From: Granulicella tundricola MP5ACTX9
GTDB taxonomy: Bacteria > Acidobacteriota > Terriglobia > Terriglobales > Acidobacteriaceae
DNA: 64,000 nt
Assembly (NCBI RefSeq): GCF_000178975.2
Contig: NC_015064.1
Coordinates: 248,001-312,000 of the forward strand
Reading direction: 5' to 3'
Shown here in pieces: positions 9,955-17,226 of this stretch. Each line of letters opens with the position of its first letter. Positions within the stretch are counted from its first letter, which is position 1. The position numbers and the translations under genes are program-made. The notes under the pieces are model-generated. The model was not told the origin of the DNA. It made no database searches and was given only the letters and a program-made list of their open reading frames with translations.

Positions 9955-12900
9955 GCGTGACCTCCTGGGGTCGGGGTCGAGTGCTGGGGCCCGCCGCCTG
10001 CTGCCTTGCCGGCTGCGACTGGATCGAAGTCAGCCTTGGAGTCCATCGTCGTACCCTTGCCGCCCTTACTGAAGCGGTGCGAGACATACTCGACCACGGA
10101 GAAGGTGACAGGGATGAAGATGAGGCCGATGGCGGTCGAAAGGAACATGCCGCCGATGACGGTGGTGCCAAGGATGCGCCGTGAGGCCGCGCCTGCGCCG
10201 GTTGCTGTCCACAGGGGTAAGCAACCGAAGACGAAGGCTAGTGCCGTCATGACGATTGGCCGGAAGCGTAGTCGAGCTGCGCTGAGTGCGGCCTCTGAGA
10301 TGCTCATGCCGGACTCGTAGTTGGTCTTGGCGAACTCGACGATGAGGATGGCGTTCTTGGCAGAGAGACCGATGAGCATGACGACGCCGATGGTGGCGAA
10401 GATGTCGTTCTCAAGGGTGCGGATATGGAGTGCGATGTATCCGCCCAGGATCGCGACCGGTGTGCTGAGGAGCACGCTGAACGGCAGCGTCCATGACTCG
10501 TACAGCGCGGCGAGGATCAGGAAGACGAACAGCAGGGACAGACCGAAGACTGCGTAGGTCGGTACACCCTTCTGCGCCATGTCCTCCTGGTACGAGATGC
10601 CGGAGTAGTCGAAGCCCGCGCCTGGCGGCATCGTGTCATGGAACGTCTTCTCCAGCGCCGCGCGGACCTGGCCTGAGCTATAGCCGGGCTTTGCGGTGAT
10701 GTTTACCTGCGCTGCGTTGAACTCGTTGAAGCGGAAGATGTACTCCGGCCCGGTGATCTGCTTCACATGCACCAGCGAGCCCAGTGGAACCTGCCCGCCG
10801 TTGGCGCTGCGCACGTAGAACTGATCGATGTTCTTGATGTCCGTGCGGGAGGTGCCTTCCGCTTCCACATACGTCTGCCACTGGCGGCCGAAGCGGTTGA
10901 AGTAGTTGACGAGGTATCCGCCCATGAAGGTCGACATGGTGGTGTACACATCGGAGAGCTGTACCTGCTGCTGCAAGACCTTCTCCTGATCCACATCCGC
11001 GTAAAGCTGCGGGACTGCGGGGGAGTAAGAGGGCAGGGCAAAGGCCACTTCAGGCAGCTTGCTGATCGCGCCGAGGAAGGTCATCAGGTTCTTGGTGAGG
11101 ATGGTGGGATCGTCCTTGCCGGAGCGGTCCTCGATCACCATCGTCACGCCGCCCGAGGTTCCGATACCCGGGATCGAAGGCGGCGGGAACGCAAACGCGA
11201 TACCGTCCGGATTGCCCGCAAGCTGTTTGCCCAGGCTGGCCGTGATGTAGGTCAACTGCTCTTCCTTGCTCTTGCGAACCTCCCACGGCTTCAGTGCGAC
11301 GAAGAAGAAGCCCTGGTTGGTGCTCTGGACCTGCGTGAGCAAAGAGAAGTTGGTAACGGCGATGACGCCTTCCACACCTGGCGTCTTCAACAACGCCGCG
11401 GTGATCTTCTGCTGGGCCGCATCCGTACGTTGCGCGGAGGCGCCGTCCGGAAGCTGCAGCGCAAGGAACATGTAGCCCTGGTCTTCCGTGGGCAGGAATC
11501 CACCTGGAAGGCTGCTGCCGAGAAAGACTGCAAGGACGGCAATGATGGCGATTCCGAGCATCGCCAGGTAGGACTTGTGGATCAGCACGTCGGAGGTATG
11601 GACGAAGCTCTCCGTCGTACGTCCGAAGAACTTGTTGAAGAGCGCGAAGCCCTTGCCCAGCAGACCAGGCTTCTGCTCCTTGTTCTTCGGCTTCAGCAGC
11701 AACGAAGCCAGAGCGGGGGAGAGCGTCAGCGCGTTGAAGGCGGAGATGAGCACCGAGATGGCGATCGTCACGGCGAACTGCTGATATAGACGCCCTGTGA
11801 TTCCGGGGATGAAGGCCGTGGGGATGAACACGGCCGCCAGGATCAGCGCGATGGCCACGACCGGCCCACCCACCTCTTCCATGGCCTTGATGGTGGCGGA
11901 CTTGGGGTCCATGCCTTCGTCGATATGGTGCTCGACGGCCTCCACCACGATGATGGCGTCGTCGACCACCAGACCGATGGCCAGCACCAGTCCGAAGAGC
12001 GAGAGCGTGTTGATGGAGAAGCCCAGCGCCGGGAAGATGATGAAGGTTCCGATGAGCGAAACGGGCACCGCGAGCAGCGGGATCAGCGTCGCACGCCAGC
12101 CTTGCAGGAAGATGAACACCACCACTACAACCAGCCCGAGCGCCTCCAGCAGCGTGATGACGATCTCATTGATACCGGAGCTCACAGCCTTCGTGGTATC
12201 GAGCGGCACGTTGTACGAGATGCCGGTGGGGAAGGTGGCGGAAAGCTCCTTCATGCGGGCGTTGACCAGCTTGGCCGTCTCCACGGCGTTCGAGCCGGGC
12301 AGTTGATAGACCGCCATGACGCCGGAGGGGTTCTGGTTATAGCGGCCGGAGATGGCGTACGCCTGGTCTCCCAGCTCAATGCGTGCGACGTCCGAGAGGT
12401 GCAGGATGGAGCCGTCGGCGTTGGCGCGCAGGATGATCGCACCGAACTCCTCCGGCTTGACCAGACGGCCCTGGGTGCGGACCGTGTAGGTGAACTGCTG
12501 GCCTTTGGGGATGGGCTCCGCGCCAATCTGACCGGCGGGATTCACGTTGTTCTGTGTCTGGATGGCCTGGATGACCTCAGGTGCGGTCACGCCCAGCTTG
12601 GCCAGTTTGTTGGGGTCGACCCAGATACGCAGCGCGTACTGCCCGCCGAAGATCTGCACGCGGGATACGCCCTTGACGCGTGTGATCTGGTCCTGCAGGT
12701 TGATGATGGCGTAGTTGGTCAGGAAGTCCTGGCTCAGCTTGTTGCCCGGGGAGTTGACGGCAATCAGCATCAGCGGTGAAGTGAGAGCCTTCTGCACCGT
12801 GAGGCCGGCGGTCGTCACCTGAGCCGGAAGCTGGGACTGGGCCTGGTCGACGCGAAGCTGGGAGAGCACCTGGTCGATGTTGGGGTCGGTCTTGACGTCA

Positions 12901-13181
12901 AAGTCTACGAAGAGCTGGACGACGCCGTTGTTGGCGCTGACCGAGTCCATGTAGATCATGTTGTCGACGCCGTTCATCTGCTGCTCGATCGGCGTTGAGA
13001 CCGCCTGGGCGAGCGTCTTGGCATCCGCACCAGGGTAGGTTGCGGTGACCAGAATTTCAGTGGGGACGATGTCGGGGAACTGTGAGGTCGCGAGCGTGAA
13101 CATCGACACGGTGCCGAGGATCACGGTCAGGATCGCGATAACGATCGCGACGATGGGCCGATTGATAAAGAATTTTGACAT
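9951..13181 (-). CDS. RND efflux inner-membrane pump (AcrB/MexB, HAE-1 type)
   Basis: A 1076-residue protein, the usual size for HAE-1 pumps. It starts MSKFFINRPIVAIVIAIL, the normal N-terminal cytoplasmic stretch and first helix. Two repeats each hold a large periplasmic loop plus helix clusters. The proton-relay aspartates of helix 4 are seen in GLVVDDAIIVVEAVEHH, and GGPVVAIALILAAVFIPTAFIPGITG follows. The C-terminal repeat shows GVVMLIGLSAKNAILIVEFAK. It exports hydrophobic or amphiphilic drugs from the periplasm and outer leaflet using the proton gradient. It is coupled by a 1-nt TAATG overlap to the adaptor gene and by ATGA to the channel gene. Confidence 0.96.
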   Translation of the reverse strand: MSKFFINRPIVAIVIAILTVILGTVSMFTLATSQFPDIVPTEILVTATYPGADAKTLAQAVSTPIEQQMNGVDNMIYMDSVSANNGVVQLFVDFDVKTDPNIDQVLSQLRVDQAQSQLPAQVTTAGLTVQKALTSPLMLIAVNSPGNKLSQDFLTNYAIINLQDQITRVKGVSRVQIFGGQYALRIWVDPNKLAKLGVTAPEVIQAIQTQNNVNPAGQIGAEPIPKGQQFTYTVRTQGRLVKPEEFGAIILRANADGSILHLSDVARIELGDQAYAISGRYNQNPSGVMAVYQLPGSNAVETAKLVNARMKELSATFPTGISYNVPLDTTKAVSSGINEIVITLLEALGLVVVVVFIFLQGWRATLIPLLAVPVSLIGTFIIFPALGFSINTLSLFGLVLAIGLVVDDAIIVVEAVEHHIDEGMDPKSATIKAMEEVGGPVVAIALILAAVFIPTAFIPGITGRLYQQFAVTIAISVLISAFNALTLSPALASLLLKPKNKEQKPGLLGKGFALFNKFFGRTTESFVHTSDVLIHKSYLAMLGIAIIAVLAVFLGSSLPGGFLPTEDQGYMFLALQLPDGASAQRTDAAQQKITAALLKTPGVEGVIAVTNFSLLTQVQSTNQGFFFVALKPWEVRKSKEEQLTYITASLGKQLAGNPDGIAFAFPPPSIPGIGTSGGVTMVIEDRSGKDDPTILTKNLMTFLGAISKLPEVAFALPSYSPAVPQLYADVDQEKVLQQQVQLSDVYTTMSTFMGGYLVNYFNRFGRQWQTYVEAEGTSRTDIKNIDQFYVRSANGGQVPLGSLVHVKQITGPEYIFRFNEFNAAQVNITAKPGYSSGQVRAALEKTFHDTMPPGAGFDYSGISYQEDMAQKGVPTYAVFGLSLLFVFLILAALYESWTLPFSVLLSTPVAILGGYIALHIRTLENDIFATIGVVMLIGLSAKNAILIVEFAKTNYESGMSISEAALSAARLRFRPIVMTALAFVFGCLPLWTATGAGAASRRILGTTVIGGMFLSTAIGLIFIPVTFSVVEYVSHRFSKGGKGTTMDSKADFDPVAAGKAAGGGPQHSTPTPGGHA

Positions 13182-14437
13182 TACTTACTCCCGGCGGACG
13201 AGGTCGCCTGGCTGGTAGGAGCCGCGGGCGGACCGTCATGCGGTGCAACAGGGCTGCCCTCGCCCAGCTTCAGCAGGTTGTCGGTGATGACCCTTGCGCC
13301 GGGCGAGACGCCGTCCTCAACCACCCAGTTGGTCCCAACCTGCGGACCCAGCTTCAAGGTGACCAGGTGAGCCTTGTTGTCGGGGCCGGCGATGTACGCC
13401 TGCTGAAGTCCCTGCAGCTCCTGGATGGCGACCTGCGGAATCAGCAGCGTGTTGTGGCGTACCTGCGTGTCCGCCTTGATGCGGCCAAACTGGCCCGGAC
13501 GCAGCACGTTGCCGGGGTTCGGGAACGAGGCTGCGATGCGGATGGCGCCGGTCTGCGCGTTGATCTGACGATCGACGTACGCAATGTGACCTTTCTGGGC
13601 GTATGCTTCGCCGTTTGAAAGCGTCAGGGTCAGAGGTACGGCAGACGCGTTCTTCAACAGGTCTCCGCCGCCCGCCTTGGTGCGCTGCACCAGCGCGAGG
13701 TATTCGCTATCACTGATGGAGAAGTATGCCTTGATCGGGTTCAGCTGGGAGACGGAGGTCAGCACGGACTGCGTGTTGACCAAGTTGCCGACCTGCAGCG
13801 TCGCCTGGCCGGCTACGCCTGAAATCAGGGAGCGAACCTGCGTGAAGCCCAGGTTCAGCTTGGCGTTCTCCACCGTTGCTTCTGCCGCGGACACGTTCGC
13901 CTGGGCGGACTTCACCGCGGCTTCCTGCTGTGCCTTCTGCTGCGTGTCGTTATCGAGGGTGCTCTGCGCAATCGCGCGGGCCTGCGCCAGCGGGGTATCG
14001 CGGTTCACGTTGATCTGCGCCAAGCCAAGCTGCGCCTGTGCCTGGGCAACCTGTCCCTTGGCCTGCTCCAACTGGCCCTTGGCCTGGTCGAGCGCTGCCT
14101 GGAACGGACGGGGGTCGATCTCAAACAGGACCTGGCCCTTGGAGACCTGTGTGCCTTCGCGGTAGTCCTGCTTGATCAGGTAGCCGTTGGCCTGGGGCTG
14201 GATCGTCGCATTGACGTAACCGTCCAGCGTGCCAACCCATTCGCCCGAGATCGGGACGTCGGTCGGCTCCAGCGTGACCACCGTGACCGGCATGGGCTGG
14301 GGTGGCGGCGCGGCCGGAGGTTTGGGGGTGCAACCCGCCAGAAAACCGGCGCTCGCCAGGATTAGACTGGCGGTGCCGGCGTGCTTCAACTTGTTGGACT
14401 CGACTGCTGCTGCGGCGTTCTTACGCTGCTCGCTCAT
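13181..14437 (-). CDS. RND efflux periplasmic adaptor lipoprotein (AcrA/MexA family)
   Basis: A 418-residue membrane fusion protein and the first gene of the efflux operon. Its signal segment ends ASAGFLAGCTPKPP with a lipobox cysteine, so it is probably anchored to the inner membrane by lipid. The barrel-sandwich/lipoyl half is VNATIQPQANGYLIKQDYREGTQVSKGQVLFEIDPRPFQAALDQ in two stretches. It is followed by a long Ala/Gln-rich coiled-coil hairpin (about 100-200) and the beta-barrel part (PIKAYFSISDSEYLALVQR). The preceding region (14438-14537) is shared with the divergent TetR gene, which is the usual arrangement for local repression. Confidence 0.94.
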   Translation of the reverse strand: MSEQRKNAAAAVESNKLKHAGTASLILASAGFLAGCTPKPPAAPPPQPMPVTVVTLEPTDVPISGEWVGTLDGYVNATIQPQANGYLIKQDYREGTQVSKGQVLFEIDPRPFQAALDQAKGQLEQAKGQVAQAQAQLGLAQINVNRDTPLAQARAIAQSTLDNDTQQKAQQEAAVKSAQANVSAAEATVENAKLNLGFTQVRSLISGVAGQATLQVGNLVNTQSVLTSVSQLNPIKAYFSISDSEYLALVQRTKAGGGDLLKNASAVPLTLTLSNGEAYAQKGHIAYVDRQINAQTGAIRIAASFPNPGNVLRPGQFGRIKADTQVRHNTLLIPQVAIQELQGLQQAYIAGPDNKAHLVTLKLGPQVGTNWVVEDGVSPGARVITDNLLKLGEGSPVAPHDGPPAAPTSQATSSAGSK

Positions 14438-14498
14438 TGACTATTCTCCGTAGGGGCTCAGGATTTCTCGCCTCTGGACGCTCGATTGGGCAGATGCG

Positions 14499-14510
14499 TA
14501 CATGCGTGTA
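14499..14510. promoter_or_regulatory. Candidate TetR operator between regulator and efflux operon
   Basis: The inverted repeat TACA-TGCG-TGTA sits in the 100-bp divergent promoter region, next to the related direct half GCGTACATGCG. AcrR-type operators also use TACA/TGTA half sites. Function is inferred from position and symmetry only. Confidence 0.35.
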
Positions 14511-14537
14511 TGGTTGTTATGTGACGCGGTGAACGCG

Positions 14538-15284
14538 ATGGTTGATTCAATAAATATCGCCGGGCAACCCACTGCAAGCCTGCGCAAGCAGCAGCGTGGC
14601 CTGGTCACCCGGCAGGAGTTACTGCGCTCCGCGCGAGCCATCTTCGCACGCGACGGATTCGAGCACGCGCGCATTGAAGACATCGCGGCAAACGCCGGAC
14701 GAACCCGCGGTGCGTTCTATGACAACTTCAAAGACAAGGAAGACGTTTTTTACGCCATCTTCGAAGAGAATATTGATCGCGACCTCGCGGAGCTTGCCCC
14801 TCGGCTCGCGAGTCTGCCCGTTATGGAAGAGCGGGAGGCTGCACTTGCGGACTATCTCAGCGGCCTCACCATGGATCGCGAGCGCACGCTGCTCAACCTG
14901 GAGTTCAAGCTCTACGCCATACGCCATCCTCTGAAGCGCAAACGTCTTGCGGACCTACACAACATGATGTGTCTGCGCTGCTCGATTCCGGAGATCAATC
15001 AGCTTTTCACGGAGCCAATCAAGCGTGGTGCAACGGCGAGGCTTGCGGATTCGCTCGCGCTTGGCGGCGTTGTTGATGGGCTGGCTCTGAATCACCTCTT
15101 CAACCCGGAAAAGCTGGATGAGCAGGAACTGATCCGCTACGTGAAACTCTGCCTGTCGGAGACGCTGCTGGGATTGCAGGATAAAACCGTTCCTCAGAAG
15201 GACGACTTGATCCGCAGCATGCAGCAGCCTCTTCCGCACCCCGCCAGCCGCCGGGATACGCTCGAATCCAGTCCGCAGAACTAA
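14538..15284 (+). CDS. TetR/AcrR-family transcriptional repressor
   Basis: A 248-residue regulator from ATG 14538, preceded by GGTGA five bases upstream; an in-frame ATG at 14502 lies inside the presumed operator and is less likely. The N-terminal TetR helix-turn-helix is complete: TRQELLRSARAIFARDGFEHARIEDIAANAGRTRGAFYDNFKDKEDVFYAIF in three consecutive stretches. The remaining helical part is the ligand and dimer domain. It is divergent from the RND adaptor gene, so it most likely represses the efflux operon and itself and is released by a pump substrate. The C-terminal tail after about residue 215 is Pro/Ser-rich and probably disordered. Confidence 0.9.
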   Translation: MVDSINIAGQPTASLRKQQRGLVTRQELLRSARAIFARDGFEHARIEDIAANAGRTRGAFYDNFKDKEDVFYAIFEENIDRDLAELAPRLASLPVMEEREAALADYLSGLTMDRERTLLNLEFKLYAIRHPLKRKRLADLHNMMCLRCSIPEINQLFTEPIKRGATARLADSLALGGVVDGLALNHLFNPEKLDEQELIRYVKLCLSETLLGLQDKTVPQKDDLIRSMQQPLPHPASRRDTLESSPQN

Positions 15285-15301
15285 ACACGGACTGCGCCAG
15301 G

Positions 15302-16828
15302 CTAGACAGGAATTTCCATCGTTGGGGAGATGGGAGGCCGCTTGAGATGCCATTGCGTGGCCTGTTCGTAGGCATGCGCGAGTGCCAGGACCTTGCCATC
15401 CGCGAACGTCGGTCCTGCGATGGTAAGTCCCACAGGCAGGCCGCCGCGGGTGAAGCCGCAGGGCACGGAGATGGCGGGGATGCCGTAGGCGTTGTACTCC
15501 GGGCTGTTGGTGTAGTCGTGCCAGTTGTAGTCGGGAGGCCGGACGAAGTCCAGTTTGTGAGCCGGATTGACCATGGTGGGGAGCACCACCAGGTCCACCT
15601 CCTTGAAGTGACTGTCGATCGTGCGGCGCAGTGCTTGCAGCTTCCATGAAAGATCAACGTAGGAGCTGGCGCTGCCTCCATCTTTGTCCGCCAGCGCCTG
15701 GAGCATGGCGCGGTTGGCCGGCTGATAGAGGTTCTTGGTCGCCTCGAACTGCGGCTTGTGCCAGGCGTAGGTCTCAGCTCCGAGGGAGGTCCAGGTGGCA
15801 AGCACGGGGTCCGGCATGTTGACGTCCTGAATGCCCTTGGTGAGCGTGACCAGCAGCGCGATGGCCGTGTTGACCAGGGCTTCCACCTCCGGGTCCAGCA
15901 CGTCAAAGCCGGCGGAGGGGCGGCCCAGCTTGAAGCCGTGTACCGGCTGCTTCAGCGCGGCGACGTAATCTTCTTTGGCATGATCCCGGCTGCTGATGTC
16001 GGCCGGGTCGTAGCCTGCAATCGCGTTGAGCATGATGGCGTTATCTTCGACCGTGCGGGTCAGCGGCCCGCAGTGATCCAGGCTGAACGTGAGCGGGATG
16101 ATGTTGCGGATGGGGACAAGGCCATAGGTCGGCTTGAACCCTACCACTCCGCAGAAGTGCGCGGGATGCCGCACCGAGCCGCCCGTATCGGTGCCCAGTG
16201 CGCCGAAGCAAAGGCCTGAAGCGATCGAGACGCCTGAGCCCGAAGACGACCCGCCCGGCTCGCGTGTAAGGTCCCACGGATTGCGCACGATGCCATAGAA
16301 AGAGGTGAGGGTCGCGGCGAACTCACCCATGTTGGTCTTGCCCAGTAGGACGGCGCCCGCCTCGCGCAGCCGCGTGGCGACCGGCGCATCTTCTGTGGGG
16401 ATGCGGCTCTCACATGCGGCGCTGGCAGCCGTGGTGCGGATGTTGGCGGTGTCGATGTTGTCCTTGAGGCCGATGGGAATGCCGTGCAGCGGACCGCGAT
16501 ACTTGCCGGCTTTCATCTCGTCATCCATGCGCTGTGCCTGGGCGAGCGCCCCTTGGTGCAGCACGGTGATGTAAGCCGCGAGCTTGCCGTTGTAGGTATC
16601 GATGCGGTCGAGACACGCCCTGGTCAACTGGACTGAGGTGACCTTGCCTGCCTTGAGCGCGGCGCCAGCCTGCGCGATGGTCATGTAGCAGAGCTCCTCC
16701 GCGGAGGTCTCGGGAGCGGGCGGCTGTGCGACGCTCGCAGCAGCCTCTGAAGCAAGAGGACCTGCACCGAAGCCGGTGATGGCTGCGGCAAGAGAGAGTG
16801 AATTGAAGCGGCGACGGTCGAGAAGCAT
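15302..16828 (-). CDS. Exported amidase-signature enzyme
   Basis: A 508-residue amidase with a leader starting MLLDRRRFNSLSLAAAITGFGAG; the RRRFNSLSL stretch resembles a twin-arginine motif. The amidase-signature Ser-cisSer-Lys triad is visible: Lys in GIPIGLKDNID, cis-Ser in EPGGSSSGSG and nucleophile Ser in GTDTGGSVRHPA. It should hydrolyse a carboxamide (peptide amide, aryl amide or a related compound) outside the cytoplasm. It is not GatA: there is a leader and no gatB or gatC nearby. It is convergent with the TetR gene, with only 17 bp between stops. Confidence 0.88.
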   Translation of the reverse strand: MLLDRRRFNSLSLAAAITGFGAGPLASEAAASVAQPPAPETSAEELCYMTIAQAGAALKAGKVTSVQLTRACLDRIDTYNGKLAAYITVLHQGALAQAQRMDDEMKAGKYRGPLHGIPIGLKDNIDTANIRTTAASAACESRIPTEDAPVATRLREAGAVLLGKTNMGEFAATLTSFYGIVRNPWDLTREPGGSSSGSGVSIASGLCFGALGTDTGGSVRHPAHFCGVVGFKPTYGLVPIRNIIPLTFSLDHCGPLTRTVEDNAIMLNAIAGYDPADISSRDHAKEDYVAALKQPVHGFKLGRPSAGFDVLDPEVEALVNTAIALLVTLTKGIQDVNMPDPVLATWTSLGAETYAWHKPQFEATKNLYQPANRAMLQALADKDGGSASSYVDLSWKLQALRRTIDSHFKEVDLVVLPTMVNPAHKLDFVRPPDYNWHDYTNSPEYNAYGIPAISVPCGFTRGGLPVGLTIAGPTFADGKVLALAHAYEQATQWHLKRPPISPTMEIPV

Positions 16829-17226
16829 GGCCTGTCCTTACCCCGTGGGGAGCAATCCTGTGTGCGGTTCGACGAACGAAGGCGATCCGCAAGCCAAGTC
16901 TGGAGTGGCCAGGGGTAAGGCACAAGCGAAATAAAGCGAAAGCCGGGACGGATGGAAACGCAGGCCGCTCACCGTTTATAAGTTCAATGCGAACTGCAGG
17001 TCACAGGAGGCCGCGCCTCAGTGACCTGGCCAAAGACCGGCGAGTTCGTATCGTCGACGGGCAGGACCAGGTTGATATGGTAAGTGACGTTGAAAAGTAT
17101 GCGGAAGGATGCCGAAACGCGCGGAAGGCGGGTCGATCGCGGGCGGCGAACGCGATGGAAGTCTTGCGGGTGTGAGAGGTGTATGAGAAGATCGTCGCTC
17201 CAATTCCAGACATCTTCTGAGGTTCC
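16829..17226. other. Divergent intergenic region, no gene seen
   Basis: These 398 bp separate the divergent amidase and giant surface-protein genes. Short open frames exist on both strands, but their composition and lack of ribosome sites make them unconvincing. No tRNA, strong hairpin or repeat was seen. The region probably holds two promoters, and the G-versus-C bias of the plus strand changes sign here. Confidence 0.5.
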
